NCBI GenBank assembly: GCA_002732015.1
Contig: PCCU01000072.1
Span: 1-31,705, forward strand
DNA from: Candidatus Pelagibacterales bacterium
GTDB taxonomy: Bacteria > Pseudomonadota > Alphaproteobacteria > TMED109
Reading direction: 5' to 3'
Length of the DNA: 31,705 bases
A program made the translations under genes and the position numbers. Of the stretch, positions 6,995-15,094 are shown piece by piece. Under the pieces are notes generated by a model. That model saw only the letters and a list, made by a program, of their open reading frames with translations. It did no database searches and was not told the origin of the DNA. Position 1 is the first letter of the stretch. The number at the start of each line of letters is the position of its first letter.

Positions 6995-7975
6995 GTGAAG
7001 GCTATAATTTGTAATGAGTGGTGTAAACCAGAAGATTTAAAAATATTAGAAGTAGAAAACCCTACTCTTAATTCGGATTCAGTTAGAATTGAAGTGGTAG
7101 CTGCTGGAGTAAACTTTCCTGACGTTTTAATTATTCAAGGGAAATATCAATATAAACCTAATTTTCCTTTTTCACCTGGGTCTGAAGTAGCTGGAAAAGT
7201 TATTGAAGTTGGAGTAAATGTAAATGATATTAAAGTAGGTGATAGAGTAATGTCTGTTACAGGACATGGTGCTTTTGCAGAGCAAATTTGTATTGAAGCT
7301 AGCAAAGTTACTGTAATACCAGAAAATTTAGATTTTATAACAGCTGCAGGTATGAGCCTGACATACGGAACTTCGTCATATGCCTTATTTCAAAGAGCTT
7401 CAATTAAAGAAAACGATTTTGTTTTAATACATGGAGCTACTGGTGGCGTGGGACTATCAGCATTAGAGATTTCAAAAGCAATGGGTGCCAAAGTTATCGC
7501 TACAGCTAGCACAGATGAAAAATTAAAAATTGCTAAAGAATATGGAGCTGATTATTGCATTAATTATTCAGAAAACGAGTTTAAAGAAAAAGTAAAAGAA
7601 ATAACAAGCTCTAGAGGAGCCGACATCATTTATGACCCTGTTGGAGGAGATGTGTTTGAACAGTCTCTTAGATGTATAGCATGGGATGGCAGATTATTAG
7701 TTATTGGTTTTGCATCTGGAACAATAGCCAAAGCTCCAACAAACCTACCCTTGTTAAAAAATTGTTCAATTGTAGGAGTTTTTTGGGGCGCATGGAGGGA
7801 AAGAAATCCAAAAGGTCATAACGAAAATATGGAAATAATTCTTAGGTGGTGGCAAGAAAAAAAAATAAAGCCTCACACTTCTAAGGTTTTTAAATTGAAT
7901 GATACTAAAGACGCATTATATGCCTTAATGAATAGAGAAATAATTGGAAAGGCTGTTATAAAAATAAAAAGTTAA
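6995..7975 (+). CDS. NADPH:quinone oxidoreductase, zinc-independent MDR family
   Basis: 326 aa, standard length. The N-terminal GroES-like domain contains AAGVNFPDVLIIQGKY (36-51) and PGSEVAGKVIEVG, without the zinc-ligand cysteines of alcohol dehydrogenases. The Rossmann domain has HGATGGVGLSALEISKAMGA (146-165), the NADPH-binding signature of the Qor/zeta-crystallin group. The start is GTG with a good AAGGAGA Shine-Dalgarno 7 bases upstream. It likely reduces quinones or enals with NADPH in the cytoplasm, which fits a redox-stress theme with the SOR-like gene upstream, but family members also act as enoyl reductases. Its stop overlaps the convergent gene by 4 bases. Confidence 0.9.
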   Translation: MKAIICNEWCKPEDLKILEVENPTLNSDSVRIEVVAAGVNFPDVLIIQGKYQYKPNFPFSPGSEVAGKVIEVGVNVNDIKVGDRVMSVTGHGAFAEQICIEASKVTVIPENLDFITAAGMSLTYGTSSYALFQRASIKENDFVLIHGATGGVGLSALEISKAMGAKVIATASTDEKLKIAKEYGADYCINYSENEFKEKVKEITSSRGADIIYDPVGGDVFEQSLRCIAWDGRLLVIGFASGTIAKAPTNLPLLKNCSIVGVFWGAWRERNPKGHNENMEIILRWWQEKKIKPHTSKVFKLNDTKDALYALMNREIIGKAVIKIKS

Positions 7976-8502
7976 AACTCTAACTTTTGAAAAATTACTT
8001 CATCATAATTAATTTTTAGGTCGGCTTTTTTTACGAATTTTACTGAAATATGCTTTTCTTTAGACGCTTTGTAAAGAGATTCAATAATAGCAATAACATG
8101 TTGCTCAGGAAAATAATGATTAGTTATCAAAAGCATATCTTTAAAAGTGTACAAAGTCTTTGAATTCTCATATAAATCTCTAAATACGCTAGAGTCTTTT
8201 TCTTGTAAGTTTAATAAAAAATTATTAGATACAATAGCTAAAGGTATCTGATTAGTGCTTAATAAGTTTGCTAGTCTCTCAGCATCTCTTGTTCTAGCAG
8301 CTCTTGCTTTTGCCTCGGGTAAATACTCATCTAGTATAACTATTAAATTCTTTGTAAATTCAAAAGCTCCCTCATCTTTTTTAGAACACATTATTAACAT
8401 ATGCATTTGTCTATAAACTTCATGCTGACCCCAAGGCGCATGTCCGCTAATAAAAAAAGATATAGCTATGAAAAATAATTTTATTTTGTATGAAATTTTC
8501 AT
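7972..8502 (-). CDS. Half-length TAXI/periplasmic-binding-like exported protein
   Basis: 176 aa with a signal peptide (about 1-22, ending SGHA). The mature start PWGQHEVYRQMHMLIMCSKKDEGAFEFTKNLIVILDEYLPEAKAR, then AERLANLLSTNQIPLAIVS (about 90-108), resembles the first lobe of TAXI-type TRAP solute-binding proteins (ligand loop, helix with a KYLP-like turn, then a strand reporting presence/absence). Full TAXI proteins are about 320 aa, so the second lobe is missing, yet the frame ends normally. It lies downstream of the acetamidase on the same strand with a strong stem-loop between. The similarity is weak and read by eye; a role in sensing or binding a small carboxylate or amide is speculation. 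Confidence 0.6.
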   Translation of the reverse strand: MKISYKIKLFFIAISFFISGHAPWGQHEVYRQMHMLIMCSKKDEGAFEFTKNLIVILDEYLPEAKARAARTRDAERLANLLSTNQIPLAIVSNNFLLNLQEKDSSVFRDLYENSKTLYTFKDMLLITNHYFPEQHVIAIIESLYKASKEKHISVKFVKKADLKINYDEVIFQKLEF

Positions 8503-8508
8503 TTAAAT

Positions 8509-8536
8509 TATGGAGATGTATTACTACATCTCCATA
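8509..8536 (-). terminator. Strong 12-bp stem-loop between acetamidase and TAXI-like gene
   Basis: TATGGAGATGTA and TACATCTCCATA are perfect 12-base arms around a 4-base loop, 14 bases beyond the acetamidase stop and 6 bases before the next ATG on the minus strand. After the stem the minus strand reads ATTTAAAT rather than a run of T, so it is not a textbook intrinsic terminator. It could attenuate transcription, protect the upstream mRNA end, or mask ribosome access to the downstream gene. Confidence 0.55.
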
Positions 8537-8550
8537 TAATCAAAAGACTT

Positions 8551-9804
8551 CTAATTTCTATTCTTATCAAAAACATCAAGATTTAAAACAGCTGTAACTA
8601 TGTAATTTGGTACATCTACAACTTGTCCTACCCTTAAGTCTGCTGCCACTGAACATAGTATATAGGCTTGTTCTCTAGAAAGACCATACTCATCTACTAT
8701 ATAATCTATCATCTGTAATAAGGCATGTCTTGCAGCTAAAGTCAAAGACTCAGATAAATTAGCAAGATTTGTAACCTTTTCTCCACCTAAATACTTGTAA
8801 TAAATTAACTCTGCACCAGGATCCTTAAGAGGAATTCCTACTGTCTGATAAAATTTGGTAGGTTCGATATCTCTAATTTCATCGTTTCCTTTGGTAGCAG
8901 GCATTGACATTTTCTTGCCTTGTCTTTTAAGAATTCTAGTTCTCACTTTAACTATAGCTCCCATTTCTATAGCTGTACCTGAAACTTCTCCGTCACCCTG
9001 TGCATAATGAACGTCGCCTGCAAATAATCCGCAGCCATCTATAAAACATGGAAAAATAATTTTTGTTCCAACTTGCATCTGTTGAACATCCATGTTACCT
9101 CCATTCTCTCTAGGAGGAATGGTTCTTAAACAATCATCTTTATGTTTGCCATTTTCTCCACATACATCTGCTGGCAAAGCAAAGGCTGGGTCAGGAGTCA
9201 AAGCAACACCTCCAGCAGCAGCTAAATTAGCTTCTCTTTCTTTCCAATTATTAACTTCTTTCATGCCTGGTAAAACACCTATGGACCCAGGAAAAGCTTC
9301 ATAGGGAATAGTAACTCCTGGCATATTATCTGATACTGCTCCAGTTCTAGTTAATTTCCAATTTACAATATATGGCTCTGTAAAAATATCTCTTAAAAAA
9401 CCAAAGCCTGGTACTATAACAGTATATCCATACTCATCAGGTACAATATCAATAAGCTCAACTTCTAAAGCATCTCCTCTTTTTGCACCTTTAATAAATA
9501 CTGGTCCAGTCATAGGATGAACTTCTCCTAAATTAAAAGTTGGCACATCTTCAGCAACAGCATCAAAGCTATAATTACTATCCAGAGCATCTCTGGTATG
9601 TAATACTATAATATCACCAGGTTTAGCAGTAGCTTTAGGCTCTATTGCAGGATGATATCTATTAAAACAATTTTCATCATCTTTACAGTGTTCCCCTGTT
9701 TTTGTTAATTCTATAATATTTTTCCACTTTGCATCTGTAGTATCAGCATGCAAATTAAAGCTTGCTAATACGAGAGAAAGTGCAAAAGCTATAATTTTAG
9801 TCAT
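8551..9804 (-). CDS. Acetamidase/formamidase (FmdA/AmdA family), exported
   Basis: 417 aa. A clear signal peptide (MTKIIAFALSLVLASFNLHA) predicts a periplasmic enzyme, unlike the cytoplasmic FmdA of methylotrophs. Family signatures follow in order: PGDIIVLHTRDA, GPVFIKGAKRGDALEVELIDI, the core PPRENGGNMDVQQM and GLFAGDVHYAQGDGEVSGTAIEMGA, and the C-terminal SREQAYILCSVAADLRVGQVVD. The enzyme hydrolyses short amides such as formamide or acetamide to acid plus ammonia. Several extra Cys pairs (HCKDDENC near 37-44, CGENGKHKDDC) could form disulphides in the periplasm. A GGAGA Shine-Dalgarno precedes the ATG. It is divergent from an amide/branched-chain-type binding protein gene, suggesting capture of organic nitrogen. 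Confidence 0.9.
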   Translation of the reverse strand: MTKIIAFALSLVLASFNLHADTTDAKWKNIIELTKTGEHCKDDENCFNRYHPAIEPKATAKPGDIIVLHTRDALDSNYSFDAVAEDVPTFNLGEVHPMTGPVFIKGAKRGDALEVELIDIVPDEYGYTVIVPGFGFLRDIFTEPYIVNWKLTRTGAVSDNMPGVTIPYEAFPGSIGVLPGMKEVNNWKEREANLAAAGGVALTPDPAFALPADVCGENGKHKDDCLRTIPPRENGGNMDVQQMQVGTKIIFPCFIDGCGLFAGDVHYAQGDGEVSGTAIEMGAIVKVRTRILKRQGKKMSMPATKGNDEIRDIEPTKFYQTVGIPLKDPGAELIYYKYLGGEKVTNLANLSESLTLAARHALLQMIDYIVDEYGLSREQAYILCSVAADLRVGQVVDVPNYIVTAVLNLDVFDKNRN

Positions 9805-9840
9805 AATTTTCTCCGAAATTGTATTAGATTTAAAAAAAAT

Positions 9841-9854
9841 ATATTATATAATAT
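9841..9854. promoter_or_regulatory. AT-only 14-bp palindrome / putative shared -10 region
   Basis: ATATTATATAATAT is a perfect palindrome in the 79-bp spacer between the divergent acetamidase and binding-protein genes. It contains TATAAT on both strands, so it could act as a -10 element either way; on the plus strand TTAGAT at 9824-9829 lies 17 bases upstream as a poor -35. Pure A/T composition makes a chance palindrome possible. Confidence 0.35.
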
Positions 9855-9883
9855 AGCATATTTATTTAATTTGGGAGCTAAAA

Positions 9884-11164
9884 GTGATAAAAATAAAAAA
9901 AATTGTTTTGTTAATTCTTCTTATATTTAATTTTAGTAATATAAAAGCAAATGAAATGAAGATAGGTATATCAACGTTCTTATCTGGAGGCGCTGCATCA
10001 AGTTTTGGAATTCCTTTAAAACAAGGTTTAGAGTTTATGTTTAAAGCAATTAATAAGGGTTCAGTTCCTGCTCCTTATAATACTCCAGGAATAGCTGGAA
10101 AAAAAGTATCATTTTTCTTTATTGATGAAAGTGGTGGATCTACAAAGCAAGTAGCAGAGTTCAGAAATATGGTTCAAAGACAAAAAGTAGACGTTGTAAT
10201 GGGTTATATTTCCTCAGGCGATTGCCTTGCAATTCCATCCGTAGCAGATGAGTTAAAACAGTTAACAGTTTTAATTGATTGTGGCACTCCAAGAGTCTTT
10301 GAAGAAGGTTCATATAAATATGTTTTTAGAACTGGTCCTCATGCTGCTATGGATAATATAGCTGGTGCATTATATTTAAAAAGAAAAGGAATAGTGCCTA
10401 AAAGGGTAGCAGCAATTAATCAAAATTATGCATGGGGACAAGACTCTTGGGCAGACTTTAAAAGCTCAATAGATGTGATTTTCAATAACCCGAAAGTAGT
10501 TTCAGAGCAGTTTCCAAAAATATTTGCTGGTCAATATGGAACAGAAATATCTGCTATAATGGTTTCAAAACCTGATTTAATTCATTCTTCCTTATGGGGT
10601 GGAGATTTAGAATCATTCATTATACAATCTAATGCTAGAGGATTATTTAGAAATAAAACAGTTTTTTTAAGTGCCGCAGACCATGTTTTACCAACGGTAG
10701 GAAAAAATATTCCAGATGGTGTAATAATTGGAGCTAGAGGTCCGCATGGAGATCTTGCTCCAAATACTAAATTAGCAAATTGGTTTAAAGATGAAATGAA
10801 AAAAGAATATAATATAAAGGTGACTACTCAACCTATGCATAAAGGCGCTATGGCTGCTTTATTTTTAAAAAAGGCTTATGATGAAGCTTATTCAAAACTT
10901 AATAAGTTTCCTTCAAATGAAGAGGTTATTAAGTTCATGGAAGGCTTAAAATGGGATACTCCAAGTGGAGAAGCAGTAATGGCTTTAGGAAACGGGCATC
11001 AAGCAATACAAGATCAAGCCATAGGAAAATCTAAATGGAACAGTGATAAAAAAAGAGTGGAAATAGTAGATATAGAATATTTTAAAGCAAAATGTGTAAA
11101 TCCACCAGAAGGCATTAAGTCATTGGATTGGATAAAGGGAGGTTTTCAAGACGCAGAATGCTAG
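9884..11164 (+). CDS. ABC transporter substrate-binding protein, branched-chain amino acid/amide type (Peripla_BP_6)
   Basis: 426 aa with a signal peptide (about 1-22, ending NIKANE). The two-lobe LivK-like pattern is visible: MKIGISTFLSGGAASSFGIPLKQGLEFM, IAGKKVSFFFIDESGGSTKQVAEFRNMV, VMGYISSGDCLAIPSVADE, and the hinge region YKYVFRTGPHAAMDN, then VAAINQNYAWGQDSWADF. The start is GTG with a GGGAG Shine-Dalgarno. No permease or ATPase gene follows; the next gene converges. FmdDEF-type urea/amide transporters use this kind of binding protein next to formamidase, so together with the divergent acetamidase an amide ligand is a reasonable guess. The membrane components must be encoded elsewhere. 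Confidence 0.9.
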   Translation: MIKIKKIVLLILLIFNFSNIKANEMKIGISTFLSGGAASSFGIPLKQGLEFMFKAINKGSVPAPYNTPGIAGKKVSFFFIDESGGSTKQVAEFRNMVQRQKVDVVMGYISSGDCLAIPSVADELKQLTVLIDCGTPRVFEEGSYKYVFRTGPHAAMDNIAGALYLKRKGIVPKRVAAINQNYAWGQDSWADFKSSIDVIFNNPKVVSEQFPKIFAGQYGTEISAIMVSKPDLIHSSLWGGDLESFIIQSNARGLFRNKTVFLSAADHVLPTVGKNIPDGVIIGARGPHGDLAPNTKLANWFKDEMKKEYNIKVTTQPMHKGAMAALFLKKAYDEAYSKLNKFPSNEEVIKFMEGLKWDTPSGEAVMALGNGHQAIQDQAIGKSKWNSDKKRVEIVDIEYFKAKCVNPPEGIKSLDWIKGGFQDAEC

Positions 11165-11183
11165 AAGTTAGTAAATATATATA

Positions 11184-11206
11184 AATAATTAAATGAATTA
11201 ATTATT
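11184..11206. terminator. AT-rich stem-loop between convergent genes
   Basis: AATAATTAA, 5-base loop, TTAATTATT: perfect 9-base arms located 20 bases after the binding-protein stop and reaching into the bactofilin stop codon. It is the only inverted repeat in the 33-bp convergent spacer. The stem is A/T only and no strong T-run follows on the plus strand, so a bidirectional terminator role is tentative. Confidence 0.3.
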
Positions 11207-11638
11207 ATCATTGCTATTAGAAGAATTAGCACTGGCGTTTTTATTATTACTACTTTTATTAGCTGATGTTGTAACAGCTCTAGGAACTTTTCCTAAACCT
11301 AGTTCACCCAGTACTTTTCCTCCAGAATCAATTGTAACTACAAGATACTTTGCTTTCCCACTTAAAGTTCCTTCTTTCCTTATATGTAGATTCTTAATAT
11401 TAAACTTTCCTTTGATATTTCCACTTACTATTAGGATATTAGATATAATCTCACCCTCAAAAGAACCGTTAGGTCCTATTACCACCTCATTTGCCTTAAT
11501 TATGCCTTTCATATTCCCATCTAAATGAATATCTCCTTCAGTATTTACTTCACCTGTAAAGTCTATACCTTGAGTAATAATTGATAATGAATTTCCTTTT
11601 GATTTGTTTATAAACATATTAGTATTTTTTAGAAACAT
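11198..11638 (-). CDS. Bactofilin (polymer-forming cytoskeletal protein)
   Basis: 146 aa. The core (about 17-118) is a right-handed beta-helix made of short strand repeats (ITQGIDFTGEVNTEGDIHLDGNMKGIIKANEVVIGPNGSFEGEI), typical of the DUF583/bactofilin family. It is flanked by a short basic N-terminus and an Asn/Ser-rich disordered tail. Bactofilins polymerise without nucleotide and place cell-wall enzymes. The ATG at 11638 overlaps the M23 gene end by 20 bases; I keep it because GAGAAGGA stands 6 bases upstream, whereas the internal ATG at 11617 has none as good. The bactofilin/M23 pairing is the known LmdC-BacA or Csd1-CcmA arrangement that controls cell curvature or width. Confidence 0.93.
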   Translation of the reverse strand: MFLKNTNMFINKSKGNSLSIITQGIDFTGEVNTEGDIHLDGNMKGIIKANEVVIGPNGSFEGEIISNILIVSGNIKGKFNIKNLHIRKEGTLSGKAKYLVVTIDSGGKVLGELGLGKVPRAVTTSANKSSNNKNASANSSNSNDNN

Positions 11639-13028
11639 TTTTTCCTTCTCTTAAAAATGGTCTAGGATTCATTGATTTTTTATTTATCTTAATTTCATAA
11701 TGTAAGTGTTTGCCAGTTGATCTTCCTGTATTACCAATTTTTCCTATTGGTTGCCCTAACAATAAGCTTTGTCCTTCCTTAACAAAAATTTTTGATAAGT
11801 GCGCGTATCTAGTTTCAATACCATACCCATGATCTACAAACACTGATTTACCATATGAACCCCATCTTCCAATAAAAGAAACTTCTCCTGGAGCTGTAGC
11901 TTTTATTTCTGTACCCCATGGGGCGCCAAGATCAATTCCTTTATGAAATGCTCTTCTTTTAGTATAAGGATCTTTTCTGTAACCATAAGCACTGGTAACA
12001 TAGTAAGTATCCATAGGCCCAGAAAGAGGAACCGTCAAAAATCTTTCTTTAAGTATTTCAAAGTAGCTTGATTTTTCAAAAATTTCGTTTGATATAATAT
12101 CGTCTTTGCCCAGCTCTTCTAAAGGTCCCCCTATATTTTTTTCTTCTACTGGTTTTTCTAACTTACTTAAATTAAAAGACTTTGTTTTTTTAAAAATATT
12201 CTCAAGAAATGCAATTCTTTTATCTAAAGTATCTAAAGTAGAAAGCTTAACTTCATTATTTATTTTATAATAAAATTGACCCTCTTCTTTCTTCATAGCT
12301 ATATGATAACTAAACATTTTTAATGCAGTTACAGCTTCTAAACTTTCATCTATGGTTTTGAAAAGGTTAGTGTAAATTTTTTTACTGTCTTTTAAATCTA
12401 GTAAGTTTTTTTCAGATATAGGCTCTTTGGGGTCATCTTTGATATAATGAACAGTAGAAAAGTCATAATCTATGTAAAATTTTTCATTACTAACATTATA
12501 AATTTTATCAAAATTATCTTTTAAAGTTTCTATTATAATATCTAATTCTTCAAGAATTTTTTGTCTATCATTTTTTTCATTTATTACATCTTTTAATTTA
12601 GTTTTTATTTCTAATAGTTTGTGGTCTGTATTTATATCTTCATTTTTAGCGATAGCCTTAATATCGTTCTCTAAAATTTCCAATAATTTAGTTACTTTTT
12701 TTATTTGTAATTCAACATTTAAGTCTGTATCAGTAAAATTAGAATTTTCAACATTTAGTTCATCTCGAAGGTCAACAACTGCATTTGTAAATTTAGAATA
12801 TTTTGTTCTAAGATCTTTTAAGGCAAGATTTTGTTTATAATTTACCGTCTGTAAAAACTGCATTTTATATGTAAACAATGCAACTAAACAACCAGAAGTA
12901 ATTAGTATAGATAAAAGTATTACCTGCATAAGTGTTCCTAGCCTAAAGTACTTCATACCTTCATTACTTCTAAGCATGAATTCTTTAGCAGGAAATGCTT
13001 CTTTGAACCAATTAATAAAATTATTCAT
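11619..13028 (-). CDS. M23 (LytM-type) peptidoglycan endopeptidase, membrane-anchored, bactofilin partner
   Basis: 469 aa. An N-terminal cytoplasmic tail (1-31), one transmembrane helix (about 32-54), a long Lys/Glu-rich coiled-coil region (about 60-180 and 225-290), and a C-terminal M23 domain (about 340-460). The zinc ligands are complete: H362 and D366 in HKGIDLG, H443 in HLHYE; H410 (RYAHL) and H441 are the catalytic histidines. An active DD-endopeptidase acting in the periplasm is therefore expected. The cytoplasmic tail is the part that binds bactofilin in the LmdC system. The gene overlaps the bactofilin gene and starts 7 bases after the epimerase stop. Confidence 0.92.
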   Translation of the reverse strand: MNNFINWFKEAFPAKEFMLRSNEGMKYFRLGTLMQVILLSILITSGCLVALFTYKMQFLQTVNYKQNLALKDLRTKYSKFTNAVVDLRDELNVENSNFTDTDLNVELQIKKVTKLLEILENDIKAIAKNEDINTDHKLLEIKTKLKDVINEKNDRQKILEELDIIIETLKDNFDKIYNVSNEKFYIDYDFSTVHYIKDDPKEPISEKNLLDLKDSKKIYTNLFKTIDESLEAVTALKMFSYHIAMKKEEGQFYYKINNEVKLSTLDTLDKRIAFLENIFKKTKSFNLSKLEKPVEEKNIGGPLEELGKDDIISNEIFEKSSYFEILKERFLTVPLSGPMDTYYVTSAYGYRKDPYTKRRAFHKGIDLGAPWGTEIKATAPGEVSFIGRWGSYGKSVFVDHGYGIETRYAHLSKIFVKEGQSLLLGQPIGKIGNTGRSTGKHLHYEIKINKKSMNPRPFLREGKNVSKKY

Positions 13029-13035
13029 TGTAATC

Positions 13036-13986
13036 TCAATTGTGTATTTTAAACATTGTTTTGTACCAAAAACAAGTATTTTTAATACCTAATTCTAAAT
13101 TATATCTTGGATACCATCCTATATCTTCAATGATCTTATTATTTTGTACTTTAAAGTCTCCTATAACTTTATATAAAAGGTTTTTTTTATTTACTACATT
13201 AGCTAAAAATTTTAATAAATTTTTATTTACGCCAAAATAAATTGGCTTTTTTGATAAATATTTTGCAATTAAATCTGTCAAATATTTTGTAGATACATCA
13301 GTTCCATCAGAAACATAATAATATTTGTTTAAGAATTTATCTTCTTTTATAATTTTTAATATTAAATCAACTAAGTTTTCTAAATAAAGATAGCTTCTTG
13401 AATTCTCTAAATTTTTAAAAGGCAGAGGTATTCCCTTTTCTACAAGTTTCATTAGAGATAAAAAGTTTGCCTTAACATTTGGACCATAAATAAGAGGCGG
13501 TCTTAGAATTATATATTTTTTAAAATTATTTTTAATTATCTTTTCGCTGGCTAATTTAGCTTTAGTGTAGACTAAGTCATTATCACTTATAAACGAGTTT
13601 TTTTTATTTAATTTAACTTTTGCTGAACTTAATTGTATTAACTTAACATTTTTAGTATCAAAACTATGTACTAAATTTTTTTCTATATTGGAAAGTTTTT
13701 TTATAAAACTTTCTCCTTCATTGGACAACTTTTTAGTAATGTGGGCTCTAGCAGCTAGATTAATAACAAAATTAAATTTATTACCTTTTAGTTCAATTTT
13801 TTTTATAGTTTCCAAATCACCCACTTCAATTGTTTTAATATTTAGTGCTTTGTAAAAACTATAAAATTCTGACTTTTTTTTTCTTACAAAACCAATTACT
13901 TCGTATCCTTGTTTTGACAGTTCCTTACAAACTGCTAGACCTATAAACCCATTTGCACCAATTATTGCTACCTTTTTTCTTTGCAT
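13036..13986 (-). CDS. NAD-dependent sugar-nucleotide epimerase/dehydratase (extended SDR, WbpV-like)
   Basis: 316 aa. The Rossmann glycine motif GANGFIG (10-16) opens the protein; NLAARAHI (77-84) is characteristic of the WbpV/GalE-like group of O-antigen enzymes. The catalytic Ser is in QLSSAKV (about 120) and the YxxxK pair is Y140/K144. ILRPPLIYGP (about 159-168) is the usual substrate-side loop. It probably modifies a UDP-HexNAc (epimerisation or 4-dehydrogenation/reduction) for LPS or capsule. It starts 41 bases from the divergent glycosyltransferase gene and leads the minus-strand run into the M23 and bactofilin genes. Confidence 0.85.
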   Translation of the reverse strand: MQRKKVAIIGANGFIGLAVCKELSKQGYEVIGFVRKKKSEFYSFYKALNIKTIEVGDLETIKKIELKGNKFNFVINLAARAHITKKLSNEGESFIKKLSNIEKNLVHSFDTKNVKLIQLSSAKVKLNKKNSFISDNDLVYTKAKLASEKIIKNNFKKYIILRPPLIYGPNVKANFLSLMKLVEKGIPLPFKNLENSRSYLYLENLVDLILKIIKEDKFLNKYYYVSDGTDVSTKYLTDLIAKYLSKKPIYFGVNKNLLKFLANVVNKKNLLYKVIGDFKVQNNKIIEDIGWYPRYNLELGIKNTCFWYKTMFKIHN

Positions 13987-14027
13987 TGTATTAATTTATG
14001 ATAATTAAATATTAGTTTACCATTTAG

Positions 14028-14807
14028 ATGAAAAATAGGAAAAAAAATATTAAACTGAGTGCATTAATTATTGCCCATAATGAAGAAAAAAAACTTAATT
14101 CTTGTCTTAGCAAGCTTAAACTAGTAGACGAGATTGTTGTAGTATTAGATAAGACAAATGATAAGAGCAAGAGTATTGCAAAAAAGTTCACTAAAAATAT
14201 TTATGAAGGTTCTTGGGACCTAGAAGGAGAAAGAAGAAATTTTGGATTAAATAAGTGTAAAGGTGATTGGATATTAGAAATTGACGCAGATGAACATGTT
14301 ACAAAAGGTTTACTCATAGAAATACAAAACAAAATAATTAATGCTAAGCCTGGATATTTTTTAATACCTTTTGACAATTTTATTGGAAATAAAAGAGTTA
14401 GGCACGGTTGGGGAGCTTCCTGGGGAGTATCTGCTGCTCCTAGGTTATCATACAAAGGATGCAAAAAATGGAATAACAAACAAAGAATTCATCCTTCTTT
14501 AAACTTAAAAGGGAAAAAAGGTAACCTTAATAATAGAATAAATCATTTCGTAGATGATGATATTAATGACATGTTAAAACGCTTACAGGTTTATAGTGAC
14601 AAAAAAGCTAATGATATTATTGCTAACAAAGAAAGAATACCCTCTACTTTTATAATTATTAGAAAAGCACTTAGTCGTTTTTTGAAATGTTATTTTAGTA
14701 GAAAAGGATATAAAGAAGGAAAGTTCGGCTTTTTAATTGCTGTTATGGCATCCTTATTTATACTATTGTCATATTTTAAGGCTTCTTTGGAAAATAAAAA
14801 AGATTAG
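14028..14807 (+). CDS. Family 2 glycosyltransferase, WaaE/LgtF-like (LPS core)
   Basis: 259 aa. LSALIIAHNEEKKLNSCLSKLKLVDEIVVVLDKTNDKSKSIAKKF (10-54) is the GT-A nucleotide-binding half; W-D-LEGERRNFGLNKCKGDWILEIDADEHV places the metal-binding DxD at D86-A-D88. The GERRNFG and DADEH pattern is typical of the WaaE/KdtX/LgtF beta-glucosyltransferases of LPS inner core. A C-terminal hydrophobic helix (about 236-252) suggests membrane association on the cytoplasmic face. It is divergent from the sugar epimerase, and gmhA lies upstream in the window, so LPS core assembly is the likely role. Its stop overlaps the next convergent frame by 4 bases. Confidence 0.85.
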   Translation: MKNRKKNIKLSALIIAHNEEKKLNSCLSKLKLVDEIVVVLDKTNDKSKSIAKKFTKNIYEGSWDLEGERRNFGLNKCKGDWILEIDADEHVTKGLLIEIQNKIINAKPGYFLIPFDNFIGNKRVRHGWGASWGVSAAPRLSYKGCKKWNNKQRIHPSLNLKGKKGNLNNRINHFVDDDINDMLKRLQVYSDKKANDIIANKERIPSTFIIIRKALSRFLKCYFSRKGYKEGKFGFLIAVMASLFILLSYFKASLENKKD

Positions 14808-15025
14808 TCTTCTTGTTGATTTACACTATTTCCACTCTTGTGAAATTTCCAACTATCATCTTTTATAAGAGCCCATTCTGACAATACGACAGATTTAGGT
14901 GACCTTACATCTTTTAATTCATAGTGAACAATATCATTGATAAGTTTTATATTTATGACTTCCCACTCAGTAGGGTATGCAAACCCTCTTAGGAAAATAT
15001 CACCAATATTATATTTGGTTTCCAT
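14804..15025 (-). CDS. Small conserved-looking protein, SH3/Tudor-like, unknown function
   Basis: 73 aa. The sequence YNIGDIFLRGFAYPTEWEVINIKLINDIVHYELKDVRSP-KSVVLSEWALIKD reads as five short strands with a GD turn near the start, resembling small SH3-like barrels, but I cannot name the family. There is no signal peptide or membrane segment. It converges on the glycosyltransferase with the same 4-base stop overlap as other pairs in the window, which supports its being a real gene. No clear Shine-Dalgarno precedes the ATG. Confidence 0.6.
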   Translation of the reverse strand: METKYNIGDIFLRGFAYPTEWEVINIKLINDIVHYELKDVRSPKSVVLSEWALIKDDSWKFHKSGNSVNQQED

Positions 15026-15094
15026 AATAATTATCTAAACAACAATTATTTAACATGATATATTATAATTTTGAAATTACAAGTTATAGTGACA

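Noticed and set aside
15071..15094. TTG start for the iron alcohol dehydrogenase giving 8 extra residues.
   Set aside because: No Shine-Dalgarno and no family counterpart; kept only as an alternative.
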